Part shown: in pieces, positions 1 to 7,987 of the stretch | How the letters are laid out: every line of letters begins with the position of its first letter | Numbering within the stretch: the stretch's first letter is position 1 | Assembly (NCBI GenBank): GCA_002747395.1 | Contig: PDPE01000041.1 | Span: 1 to 64,000 of the forward strand | DNA length: 64,000 nucleotides | Origin: Pseudomonadota bacterium | Lineage (GTDB): Bacteria; Pseudomonadota; Gammaproteobacteria; Pseudomonadales; Oleiphilaceae | Direction: 5' to 3' | Program-made: the position numbers and the translations under genes | The notes under the pieces: generated by a model | What the model saw: the letters and a program-made list of their open reading frames with translations, nothing else | The model's database searches: none | Told to the model about the DNA's origin: nothing

Positions 1-297
1 TGCCAGCTCAATCACAAAATATCCGCCCTTTGAACCGGCTTGTTTACAGGGCTGCAGATCACTGACAATTTTCAGTATTTCTCCGGTTTTACTCAAAAAG
101 ATCACATCAATCGAAAACTTCATTCCGATTGTATGAATCCGGTTACAGGGATAGATCAGGATTCCCCTGTCCTCCGCAAGGTCACTCCTTCCCAGTAAAC
201 CCTTTAGCCTCGACCAAAAACCGGAAGCGACATCAAGGCATAGCCCAAGATCATCAAAATCAGGCTTGCCGTTTCTTTTCAGTTCAATACGGTTCAT
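1..297 (-). CDS. DUF192 family protein, partial (3' end off window)
   Basis: Reading the minus strand from an ATG at 297 gives 99 open codons running off the window edge. The visible protein has the DUF192 (COG1430) pattern: FWSRLKGLLGR at residues 27-37, then RIHTIGMKFSIDVIFL at about residues 53-68, followed by a run like the family's mid-domain. No signal peptide is seen. DUF192 is a small domain of unknown biochemical role that is often encoded next to pilus or secretion loci. The start lies 10 bases after the lipoprotein stop codon, so it is probably the last or next-to-last gene of the Tad operon. The start codon has no strong ribosome site. The C-terminus cannot be judged. Confidence 0.8.
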   Translation of the reverse strand, partial: MNRIELKRNGKPDFDDLGLCLDVASGFWSRLKGLLGRSDLAEDRGILIYPCNRIHTIGMKFSIDVIFLSKTGEILKIVSDLQPCKQAGSKGGYFVIELA

Positions 298-307
298 TGG
301 AGCCAGG

Positions 308-850
308 TCACTCTACTGTTTTGAATGTGGCCGAGGAGGAGTACCCTCCCGATACGACCATCAACTGACCTACATAGGTACAAGACAGGTTCATTCTGAC
401 AATAAGATTTTTGGCTCCCGAATATTTATCCGTAGTCGTGACATAAATGCCATCATCCATGCCACTTACCAGCTCATTTTCATCCGGAATAAAATCACCG
501 TTGATATCATCAAACAGAGACAAAACTGCAGACCCGGAGAAGGTGTTAGCCGAAAGATTGAGGCTAAGAATAATTTCCGCACCTCCGATCAAACGCCCTT
601 CTGAATCTGCTACAGAGACTGTGACAAATTCATCCTGATAGTATCCGGGGTCAATGATACAGGTGCTAAAACCATTCTGGTCGATTTGTGTATTTGGAGA
701 AATCGTCCATTCTTTTTCTGCAGGGCTGATTCTCACTTCCGCACCGGGGGGAAGTTGTGCTGTGTCCCCACAGCCAATCATCACCAAACCGAGTAATACC
801 GGCAACGTTTTCGTCACCGTCTTAATTGAATCAAGGTTGATACTTACCAT
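308..850 (-). CDS. Putative lipoprotein at end of Tad locus
   Basis: A predicted 180-residue lipoprotein of unknown function. I chose the second of two adjacent ATG codons because AGAGGAAG sits about six bases before it; an upstream start would add 8 residues. The N-terminus has a charged stretch, a hydrophobic core and a lipobox ending LVMIGC, with Cys27 as the lipidated residue. The rest is beta-rich in appearance with paired acidic loops (DDINGDFIPDENE, which looks like a calcium-binding or dockerin-like loop) and may be an Ig-like domain. It starts 36 bases after tadC in the same direction, so a role in pilus assembly or outer-membrane anchoring is inferred. It is not recognisable as RcpB or TadD. 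Confidence 0.7.
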   Translation of the reverse strand: MVSINLDSIKTVTKTLPVLLGLVMIGCGDTAQLPPGAEVRISPAEKEWTISPNTQIDQNGFSTCIIDPGYYQDEFVTVSVADSEGRLIGGAEIILSLNLSANTFSGSAVLSLFDDINGDFIPDENELVSGMDDGIYVTTTDKYSGAKNLIVRMNLSCTYVGQLMVVSGGYSSSATFKTVE

Positions 851-886
851 CATACTTCCTCTGAAACTACTCAAATATGCACTATT

Positions 887-1801
887 CTATGGATTCGAAA
901 ATGCCCAGACCAGGGGCGCCCAGGTAATCACACCTTCGCCTATTGCCTTGCTAAGCATGACAAAAATAATGACTAAAAAAGTCGTTGGAAAAATAAACAT
1001 AATCAAAGGCCCGAGTAATTTTACCGGCGCTTCCATCGCCAGTTTTTCGGCCTTTAAAAATCGCTCTGAACGTAACTGATCCGATTGGGCCCGAAGCACC
1101 GGCCCAAGTGGAGCGCCTGTTTTTTCCGCCTGAATCATACTGCTAACGACATTGCTTACACTGTCCATCGAGACTCTTGCGCTGAAATCGCGTAACGCCT
1201 CCACTCTTGGTTTACCGGCTCTTATGTCACGCAAAACGCGGCCAAATTCAACCTTGAGAGGCCCTTCGGGCCCTTTTAAAACAGCCTGGTTAATCCCGTT
1301 GGTGAGACTTGTTCCGGATTCAACAGAAAGTGTAATGACGTCCAGATAGAAGGGGAGCGCCTTAAACAGTTTCGTGGTGCGGGCATCCATTGTTTCCTTT
1401 AACCAGATTTCGGGGTAGAAAAATCCTCCGATAGCGGCCAGAACACAATATAACCATGAAGGGTTTTCAAGTATGCCTTGAACCAGAGCCACCAACAAAG
1501 CAGCGATAAGAGAAGCCAACACCTTACCAGCGAAAAATTGCTCCACATTCAATGTGTATTCAACTCCTGCCCGCCGCAAACGCAGGCCGGTTGAGTACCG
1601 ATAGTTTTTTGAAATCAAATCACCCAGGTAGTAGGCAATCATATTGATCAAAGGCCAGGACCACCTGAACCCGGCGGGAGGCCTGTCAAGGTACGAGCGA
1701 TCCTCTTCAGGAACGGAACTGAAAATACGGTACACCGACCAGACCATAAAGGTCATCGCCAGTCCAATCAGCAAAACAAGAATCCAGAGCATAATGTCCA
1801 T
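887..1801 (-). CDS. tadC: TadC, inner-membrane platform protein of Flp pilus
   Basis: A 304-residue inner-membrane protein of the type II secretion F (GspF/PilC-like) family. TadB and TadC together form the membrane platform on which the TadA ATPase acts during Flp pilus assembly. There is an N-terminal membrane helix, a helix pair near residues 90-140, a cytoplasmic T2SF domain including LPFYLDVITLSVESG and DSVSNVVSSMIQAEKTG, and a C-terminal hydrophobic helix ending near the stop. The ATG at 1801 follows the tadB stop (1803) almost directly. A TTG at 1822, preceded by GGAAAA, is an alternative that would overlap tadB. Position directly after tadB fits the standard tadABC order. Confidence 0.9.
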   Translation of the reverse strand: MDIMLWILVLLIGLAMTFMVWSVYRIFSSVPEEDRSYLDRPPAGFRWSWPLINMIAYYLGDLISKNYRYSTGLRLRRAGVEYTLNVEQFFAGKVLASLIAALLVALVQGILENPSWLYCVLAAIGGFFYPEIWLKETMDARTTKLFKALPFYLDVITLSVESGTSLTNGINQAVLKGPEGPLKVEFGRVLRDIRAGKPRVEALRDFSARVSMDSVSNVVSSMIQAEKTGAPLGPVLRAQSDQLRSERFLKAEKLAMEAPVKLLGPLIMFIFPTTFLVIIFVMLSKAIGEGVITWAPLVWAFSNP

Positions 1802-1802
1802 A

Positions 1803-2651
1803 CTAAATATCGATTGATACAATTTTCCGTATCATCAACGCTCCCATAAGTTCCAGAATAATTATTACCGTCAAAAAGCCCCAACCCAGGATGGTCGAAA
1901 AAATGGGTTCGATCCCCTGGGGCTCGACCACTGTCAATGCGGCGATAATCCCGAACGGCAAAGCGGCAACGACCCAGCCCTGAAGCTTGCCTTGAGAAGT
2001 CAATGCCTTGATCTTTCCTTCCATTTCGATTTTACGGCGCAGCATATGAGACAACCGAAGAAATGTTTCAGCCAGATTCCCCCCCACGTCCCTTGAAATA
2101 AGTGTGGCAGTCACTACCAGGTCAATCTCTTCAAGATCCACTCTTTCAGCCAGGTTTGCCAGCGCGTCCTGTGGGCTTATGCCGATTTTCTGTTCTTTTA
2201 GCAATAGACCAAATTCTTGAGAAATAGGGCCGTTTGTTTCACTCACCATATGTTCAATGGCGGAGGTAAAGGTTGCACCGGACGTCAGGTTGCCAGCAAT
2301 CTGTGCCAGGGCGTCCGGTAATGCTGATACAATTTTCGACCTTCGTCGGCTTTCCATCAACTTGATGGTGACCCTGGGAGTGGCAAGAATGACCAGGAAC
2401 ACAAGGACGGCATAGAAGATATTGCCTGAAAAAAAATACACGATCGGAGGAGCAAAAATTATAAAACCTATATTCGCGGCAAATATTCTGTTTGCGTCCA
2501 CAAACATAAACATTTTTTGCAGGTTTTCGTCGGCATTGGTTTTAAAACGTGACTGGTATAATTGCCAATAATGAGTCACTGCAAAGATCAGGGCAAAAGC
2601 ACAAACTGTGCTTGAAACGAATATCAGAATGGAAAGATTAATATCGGTCAT
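1803..2651 (-). CDS. tadB: TadB, inner-membrane platform protein of Flp pilus
   Basis: A 282-residue T2SF-family membrane protein, partner of TadC. The start ATG at 2651 overlaps the TGA of tadA as ATGA, which suggests coupled translation. Reading begins MTDINLSILIF, an N-terminal membrane helix. The T2SF core carries LPDALAQIAGNLTSGATF and LVVTATLISRDVGGN, and there are two C-terminal membrane helices. Size and motifs are normal for TadB. An in-frame start further upstream exists but would lie inside tadA, and nothing favours it. Confidence 0.9.
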   Translation of the reverse strand: MTDINLSILIFVSSTVCAFALIFAVTHYWQLYQSRFKTNADENLQKMFMFVDANRIFAANIGFIIFAPPIVYFFSGNIFYAVLVFLVILATPRVTIKLMESRRRSKIVSALPDALAQIAGNLTSGATFTSAIEHMVSETNGPISQEFGLLLKEQKIGISPQDALANLAERVDLEEIDLVVTATLISRDVGGNLAETFLRLSHMLRRKIEMEGKIKALTSQGKLQGWVVAALPFGIIAALTVVEPQGIEPIFSTILGWGFLTVIIILELMGALMIRKIVSIDI

Positions 2652-4255
2652 CTGTGCTCGCCCCCGGTTTTTGAAATATGCCAATATCCAGTTTGGTTCC
2701 AATTTCGATTAATTCTTCGTAGAAGGAGAAAGATGTCCTGAAGCTGGATGATCCCGCTTTCCATACCCACAACTTCGGTGATACGACTGATTTTTCTTGA
2801 ACCGCATGGGTAACGGGTTTGCTGCACGATAATGTCAACTGCGGAAGCAATTTGTTCGCGGATAGCCTGTATCGGCAAATCCATACCCGACATCAGCACC
2901 ATTACTTCCAGACGTGACACCAGATCACGGGGGGTGTTGGCGTGGATGGTGGTCAACGAACCATCATGACCGGTATTCATGGCTTGCAACATGTCCAGCG
3001 CCTCCCCGCCACGGCACTCTCCCACCACAATTCGATCCGGCCGCATACGCAAGGTATTTTTGACCAAATCCCGAATTGAGATTCCCCCCTTGCCTTCCAG
3101 GTTGGCGGGCTTTGATTCCAGAGTGATCAGGTTAGGCTGATCCAGCTTGAGTTCGGCAGAGTCCTCGACGGTAATAATTCTTTCCGAGTCAGGAATAAAG
3201 CTTGACAACACATTTAGCAATGTTGTTTTACCCGTTCCCGTTCCGCCAGAAACGACAATGTTTTTCCTGGATTCGACACAAACACGCAGAAACTCCGCCA
3301 TGGTTACATTTAATGAACCATATTCAACCAGGTCATCAATAACGAGTCTTTTCTTACTGAATTTTCTAATGGTTAATGCAGGGCCTTTCAGAGCCAGCGG
3401 CGGGATAATCGCATTTATCCTTGAACCGTCTTTTAAACGGGCATCCACCATCGGGCTGGATTCATCGATCCTGCGTCCAACGGGTGTAATTATCCGTTCA
3501 ATAACCGATAGCACGGCCTGGTCGCTACTAAACACGTACTCGCTGGCTGCCAGCCTCCCGGCTTTCTCGATGAACACTTCACGATAGTTGTTCACCATGA
3601 TTTCAGAGATATCATCGTCCAATAAAAACTGTTCCAGAGGCCCTAATCCGATGGCCTCGTTAAGAACATTCATTTTGACTACTTCCACATCCACATCAAT
3701 CTGCTCCTTTAACCCCCGCAATATGAGATCAATCAGAGCCTCGGTTTCCGTGCGCAGGTCTGCATCAGACATTTTGTGTATGTCTTTCCGCCTCAAATCC
3801 ATTTGAGATATCAGTTGTTCATGGACAATTCGCACCCATTTACTCAGTGCATCATCTATCTCCGGAATTGGAGTGTCGGATTTCTCATAAGTTGAGACAA
3901 GCTCTTCAGTACCCGGGTTGGCCAATTCCATATCAGACTGTTCATGCTCGAATGTGCTGCCAACTTCGATAAACACCCAGATTTTGGTACCACCAATAAC
4001 AATTTCGTCATGGCCATCAATCAGCTTTTCTCCAGCCAGTTTTTCACTATTTACCCAGGTTCCTGTTTTACTGCCCAAATCTTTAACAATACAGTTGTTA
4101 TGGTTTACAAGGCGAATTTCTGCATGGAATTTGGCAACCTTCCTGTCTTTGATGACGAAATCATTCCGTTTATCAGAGCCGATTGCGCAAAACTCACTGT
4201 TAAAATCGAGTCGCTTCCTTCTTCCGCCCTTTTCCTGATACACAATATTAAACAT
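2648..4255 (-). CDS. tadA: FHA-TadA fusion: Flp pilus assembly ATPase (apparently frameshifted C-terminus)
   Basis: TadA/CpaF secretion ATPase powering Flp pilus assembly, 535 residues as read. Residues 1-100 form a forkhead-associated-like domain (IGSDKRNDFVI at 25-35, DLGSKTGTWVN at 59-69). The ATPase part follows, with Walker A GGTGTGKTTLL near residue 340 and the Walker B/His-box region (GECRGGEALDM, TGHDGSLTTIHA) near 408-432. AGGTG five bases upstream supports the start, seven bases after the rcpA stop. The typical FHA binding residues are changed: Ser for the Arg of GR, Ala41 for the Ser of SxxH, Thr64 for the Asn of NG. After LQDIF the reading frame loses family similarity, whereas the +1 frame continues in a TadA-like way to a stop at 2638 (see findings). 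Confidence 0.88.
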   Translation of the reverse strand: MFNIVYQEKGGRRKRLDFNSEFCAIGSDKRNDFVIKDRKVAKFHAEIRLVNHNNCIVKDLGSKTGTWVNSEKLAGEKLIDGHDEIVIGGTKIWVFIEVGSTFEHEQSDMELANPGTEELVSTYEKSDTPIPEIDDALSKWVRIVHEQLISQMDLRRKDIHKMSDADLRTETEALIDLILRGLKEQIDVDVEVVKMNVLNEAIGLGPLEQFLLDDDISEIMVNNYREVFIEKAGRLAASEYVFSSDQAVLSVIERIITPVGRRIDESSPMVDARLKDGSRINAIIPPLALKGPALTIRKFSKKRLVIDDLVEYGSLNVTMAEFLRVCVESRKNIVVSGGTGTGKTTLLNVLSSFIPDSERIITVEDSAELKLDQPNLITLESKPANLEGKGGISIRDLVKNTLRMRPDRIVVGECRGGEALDMLQAMNTGHDGSLTTIHANTPRDLVSRLEVMVLMSGMDLPIQAIREQIASAVDIIVQQTRYPCGSRKISRITEVVGMESGIIQLQDIFLLLRRINRNWNQTGYWHISKTGGEHR

Positions 4256-4262
4256 GACGCAC

Positions 4263-5384
4263 CTAATCCATTAAATGAAAACCAACATCATTATTTATGG
4301 CTTCGAGTTTTTTATCGGCAAAATCATAAATGCGCAGTTCACGTTTATTCAGTTGAATATTTCGCGGCTTGACTATTTCAGGAGTAATGAAAATCACCAG
4401 TTCGGACTTTTGGTTCCGGAACGTCTTTGATTTAAACAGGTTATCCAGTATGGGGATATCTCCGAGAAAAGGAACCTTGTCTATATCTTCACTGCTTTCA
4501 GCATTGACAAGTCCGGCGATAACAATAGTTTGACCCGTTACCAGGTTTATCTGGGTCTGCGTCCGGCGGGTAAGGATTCCCGGCGCACCCAAAACCGTTA
4601 CGGCAGAATCAATTTGACTGATTTCGGCCAGAATATTCGTAAATATGTTTCCGCTATTATCGGCTCTCGGATTAATATTTAACCGGATTCCATATTCTTT
4701 AAACTCTACACTGGTTTGCCCATTTGAGCCTGTAACCGGGTATGGCACTTCTCCACCGGCCAAAAATGATGCGGTCCCACCATTGATACAACTAAGTATT
4801 GGCTCGGCGAGGGTTGTCGCGTCACCATTTGATGCCAGTATGTTAATTTGTGATGTTATGGAGGAGGCCATGCCAAAGTGAGTGGAAAAGGGCTTGACAT
4901 TCAAGGGCAGATTGGAGAGGCCGGCATTGCTGTTACTTCGGAACAAGCCATTTGAAATGAAGTCGCCTGCAGTCGTAAGGGCAGGGCCGTTGATTTGGCT
5001 TGACCAGTTTATGCCGATATCTTCCAATGCGCTCTTGCGAACCTCGATCATCTTCACGTGAATTCGTATCATACTTTCCATTCGTATCCGGGTTTCCGGG
5101 TCTGAACCCGATACCCGAACGTTAAAATCCCGTTCCGATCCATCCTTCAACCACAGGCGTATGGAGGAACTTCCCTTTGATTCGGCTATGAGTATAATTT
5201 CTGTTTCATTTCTTATTTCAACTTTGACGGTTTTGCCATTACCAACGGCAATGCGACTGACGTCAAACTTTCCCAGCACTTTGACTTCGCCAACAAACAT
5301 GTCAACATTCCGGGTTTCGGCTCGTACCATCTGTGCAAAGAAGAATACAAATACAGTTAATACAACACTGACATTCCTTCTCAT
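4263..5384 (-). CDS. rcpA: RcpA/CpaC, outer-membrane secretin of Flp pilus
   Basis: Secretin-family protein forming the outer-membrane channel through which the Flp pilus leaves. I chose the ATG at 5384 because AGGGA lies eight bases before it; a GTG at 5411 is possible. Residues 1-22 form a signal peptide (basic start, long hydrophobic run, cut after Ala). The pilus/BON-like N-domain (DVSRIAVGNGKTVKVE) precedes the secretin domain with VKMIEVRKSALEDIGINW and, near the C-terminus, VPFLGDIPILDNLF and LVIFITPEIV. At about 373 residues it is shorter than many RcpA/CpaC proteins. It sits between rcpC and tadA in the usual order. Confidence 0.9.
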   Translation of the reverse strand: MRRNVSVVLTVFVFFFAQMVRAETRNVDMFVGEVKVLGKFDVSRIAVGNGKTVKVEIRNETEIILIAESKGSSSIRLWLKDGSERDFNVRVSGSDPETRIRMESMIRIHVKMIEVRKSALEDIGINWSSQINGPALTTAGDFISNGLFRSNSNAGLSNLPLNVKPFSTHFGMASSITSQINILASNGDATTLAEPILSCINGGTASFLAGGEVPYPVTGSNGQTSVEFKEYGIRLNINPRADNSGNIFTNILAEISQIDSAVTVLGAPGILTRRTQTQINLVTGQTIVIAGLVNAESSEDIDKVPFLGDIPILDNLFKSKTFRNQKSELVIFITPEIVKPRNIQLNKRELRIYDFADKKLEAINNDVGFHLMD

Positions 5385-5429
5385 TCTTTTTTCCCTACAT
5401 GTTAAGTTCACTCGGGCGTAACGCCGTTG

Positions 5430-6254
5430 CTAAACGCCACCAATGATGAAATCGATACGTGGCCTGGTTTTTTGTGCCCGTTTCTTTCTAACTATCTTTT
5501 TCTTTGGCTTGTTTAAAATATCCGCGACTGTGAGTACGTCTTTGGTCATCGGGCTCAAGTCTTCAGGGTGCCTCAAAGTGGCAGTGATTTTGCCCACATC
5601 CTGTGCCAATGTTATTTTCATGGCATTTTCGGGAGTTACCTGCACGGTGATGGTCGAGTATCTGTTTACTGCTGAGCGCCCCGTTTTATCGACAACAGTT
5701 TTTACTCCCGTTGCCAACACATGCAAACTTTGCATTATGGGGTAGGTAACCTTGCCTTCTTTTTCATCTTGATAGGTCAACAGCAGGTCGACGTTGTCCA
5801 TTGGCTGCAAAAAACCGGAGATAGAATTGATTTCATCCACACGGATAGTGAGGGCCCTTAGCCCATCTTCAATTTTTCCAGAAAATGTCGGAGCCAACCC
5901 CCCATCAAGATGCGCCCACAACAAGGGGCGACCTTCGTCAAGATCAAAATTCAGTTTCTGACCAATTGCCACTGTATAGTTCTCGGGTTGCACCGAGTTT
6001 GAGTCAAAATACTGGGTTGGAATACTCCGTACCGCGAGAGACTGACTCGTTATTATTGACCCCCTGGCCAATTTCTTTTTTGGTACTACCACGTTGACCA
6101 TTTCTTCAGTTTTTTCTATCTGTGACTGGTAAAACTGAATTTGTTTCTGGATATAGTTTTTCGATGCAAAAACCGCAACGGCTCCTACAATGAGTGAAAC
6201 GAGCAACATGATAAACCCCTTTAAGGGGGGCCTTTTTCTTTGTGTAATTTCCAT
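5430..6254 (-). CDS. rcpC: RcpC/CpaB, Flp pilus periplasmic assembly protein
   Basis: A 274-residue RcpC/CpaB protein, thought to work in the periplasm with the secretin. There is an N-terminal signal anchor (residues 12-32), then a SAF domain (VVVPKKKLARGSIITSQSLAVRSIP, residues 54-79) and the RcpC C-terminal domain (DGLRALTIRVDEINSISGFLQPMDNVDLL). The C-terminus is unusually basic (KKKIVRKKRAQKTRPR). GGGGA lies nine bases before the ATG. The gene precedes rcpA by 45 bases, the standard Tad order. Confidence 0.92.
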   Translation of the reverse strand: MEITQRKRPPLKGFIMLLVSLIVGAVAVFASKNYIQKQIQFYQSQIEKTEEMVNVVVPKKKLARGSIITSQSLAVRSIPTQYFDSNSVQPENYTVAIGQKLNFDLDEGRPLLWAHLDGGLAPTFSGKIEDGLRALTIRVDEINSISGFLQPMDNVDLLLTYQDEKEGKVTYPIMQSLHVLATGVKTVVDKTGRSAVNRYSTITVQVTPENAMKITLAQDVGKITATLRHPEDLSPMTKDVLTVADILNKPKKKIVRKKRAQKTRPRIDFIIGGV

Positions 6255-6273
6255 TACAAATTGTCCCCGCTCA

Positions 6274-6468
6274 CTAAGGCAAAGATATCAGGAATGAACT
6301 GTTTTTATGAAAATCCCGGATAGATTCCATTAGCATTGCCGTAACTGATTGATCATATCCGGGGATGGGAGCAAAAAGCACCGTCGTTATCAGAAAAGTC
6401 AAAATTACCCACTCTGTGATAACATGGCCTGCCTGCCGGTTTCGATTCCTGTTCATATTCATATTCAT
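6274..6468 (-). CDS. Tiny pilin-like/pseudopilin-like protein
   Basis: A 64-residue product between an unknown secreted protein gene and rcpC. Three ATG codons in a row, each followed by AAT or AAC, give a MNMNMN start with no clear choice; GGAG lies upstream. After a short basic Arg/Asn stretch comes G14-HVITE and a hydrophobic helix (WVILTFLITTVLF). A glycine followed by glutamate at +5 and then a hydrophobic run is the class III (type IV-like) prepilin pattern. It may therefore be a minor pseudopilin processed by a prepilin peptidase. No family is recognised, and the short tail beyond the helix (about 30 residues) carries no motif I know. Confidence 0.6.
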   Translation of the reverse strand: MNMNMNRNRNRQAGHVITEWVILTFLITTVLFAPIPGYDQSVTAMLMESIRDFHKNSSFLISLP

Positions 6469-6477
6469 TAACTCCGG

Positions 6478-7164
6478 TCACCTTTGTACATGGTTAGCAA
6501 AAACCGTTGATTTTCCCCGATCACTGTATGAAATAGTGATTTCCAAACTGCCCCGGGCACCATTCATCAGCATGATGGCATTGTTTGAAACGTGATCACT
6601 GTGTACCAAAGACCACCCCTTGTCAGCCAGTCTGGTACGGTAAAACTCTTCATTGGACTGCATGGAAAAGTCATTTTGCAGAATAAACGTAGTCGCTTTC
6701 GCTCCGGAATCATTCGATTCAGTTTCTGAAATCAGCCTGCTCCCGCTCATTCTGGGCAGATCAAACCCCTCTCTGACCGAGACCTTTCCAATATCGGAAA
6801 CGGAAACAAAGCCTTCAATACCGTTTCCGGTATCTTTAAATTGAATGACTTTCAATTGATTTTGTTCAAGCCGACTCAGTACCATCCAGCCACCCGCCGA
6901 CCCGGTAATAAATCCGGGCAACCCGGGTTGAACGCCTGCATGCCATACACTCTTGTAAAAACCGATCAATTCCTCTGGTTGCCCGGAGTAATTGAACTTC
7001 TGAATGGACATTTTCAACCCGTTGTGAACTATGTCTTGTCCAACCCATTTTGTCTGCATGCCGGAAGCCAGGGGTACCTCTTCACTGCCAGCCAATGCGT
7101 AACAAGGAACAGTGAAAACAATAGCTATTATGGAAGCCAGAATTCCCTTCATGTTGAACCTCAT
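6478..7164 (-). CDS. Unknown secreted protein of the Tad locus
   Basis: A 228-residue protein with a signal peptide (residues 1-25, ending ALAG) and no other membrane segment. Its ATG overlaps the stop of the upstream TadE-like gene as ATGA, so the two are translationally coupled. Its stop lies just before the tiny pilin-like gene. I do not recognise the family. The sequence has FYKSVW and EEFYRTRLADKGW, which look like two repeats of a short helix with aromatic residues, each after a strand-rich segment (around residues 66 and 183). Exported to the periplasm or surface; a role in pilus assembly is inferred from position only. Confidence 0.75.
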   Translation of the reverse strand: MRFNMKGILASIIAIVFTVPCYALAGSEEVPLASGMQTKWVGQDIVHNGLKMSIQKFNYSGQPEELIGFYKSVWHAGVQPGLPGFITGSAGGWMVLSRLEQNQLKVIQFKDTGNGIEGFVSVSDIGKVSVREGFDLPRMSGSRLISETESNDSGAKATTFILQNDFSMQSNEEFYRTRLADKGWSLVHSDHVSNNAIMLMNGARGSLEITISYSDRGKSTVFANHVQR

Positions 7165-7979
7165 TTGTCTCCATACCGATCAAGCACAGGAATATTACTG
7201 TCAACTTCACCAAATGCATTTCTCATGCGTTTCAGCTCTTTGAACACTGGAACTGCCTTACCGATAACCGCAATCCCGTTTCCAACAGGTCGAAACACTC
7301 CGGCCGGAACCATAGTGCGCGTCCTCTTTTCGGCAATGCCAGTCGACCCTGAACTCCAGTCATCGACAAAAATGGCATTATGTTTCTGAACACAAACGGT
7401 GTTACCTGTTCCGTTGCCGCTACAATTGGCGTCACTTGCAAACAAGCCACTGATATCTATCTCTGATTTGATAAACGCAGTGTAAAGCCCCTTGCCATCG
7501 AGCCCCCATTGCGAGTCAGGTATAACATCAGCCATCATTTCACCGGCTTTGGCGATTCCTTCAGAGAAAGTACTGGAAGGCCCATCTGGAATGGATTGAT
7601 TTGTCGAGCTGACTTCGACTCCATTTTCACCGTTACTAAACAGCATCAAACTATGTTGATCCTGATCAGTTCCCTTTGCCCAATAGTGGTTTACCGAACC
7701 ACTAACGCCATCTCTGTTGGACTTTATCAACAGATCAGGGCTGGCAAGGAACCTGTTACGCACCTCTTTTTCCAATACGGCATCGGACTTGTTATCCGTA
7801 GCGGATACCGTCCGTTCCCACGCAGCATAGCGACCGGCCTGCTCGGTTGACTGGTTTACATCTCCAATCTTACCTATCGCCGGAATAAAAAATACCATGG
7901 GAACCAAAACTGCAGCACCTACGGCAAACTCAACCAGTGCGTTACCTTTTTGATTTACTATCATCATATCAAGCGGCAT
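7161..7979 (-). CDS. TadE-like pseudopilin
   Basis: A 272-residue protein with a prepilin-like N-terminus: KG12-NALVE17-F then a hydrophobic helix (AVGAAVLVPMVFFIPAIGKIG). The glycine followed by glutamate at +5 is the processing pattern of TadE/TadF pseudopilins. The rest is a soluble domain with one pair of cysteines (CSGNGTGNTVC, around residues 190-200) that could form a disulphide. The true start could be residue 1 or one of the two methionines at residues 5-6. It lies nine bases after the TadG-like gene and overlaps the next gene by ATGA. Larger than typical TadE, so TadE-like is the safest label. Confidence 0.75.
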   Translation of the reverse strand: MPLDMMIVNQKGNALVEFAVGAAVLVPMVFFIPAIGKIGDVNQSTEQAGRYAAWERTVSATDNKSDAVLEKEVRNRFLASPDLLIKSNRDGVSGSVNHYWAKGTDQDQHSLMLFSNGENGVEVSSTNQSIPDGPSSTFSEGIAKAGEMMADVIPDSQWGLDGKGLYTAFIKSEIDISGLFASDANCSGNGTGNTVCVQKHNAIFVDDWSSGSTGIAEKRTRTMVPAGVFRPVGNGIAVIGKAVPVFKELKRMRNAFGEVDSNIPVLDRYGDK

Positions 7980-7987
7980 CCTGCTGA

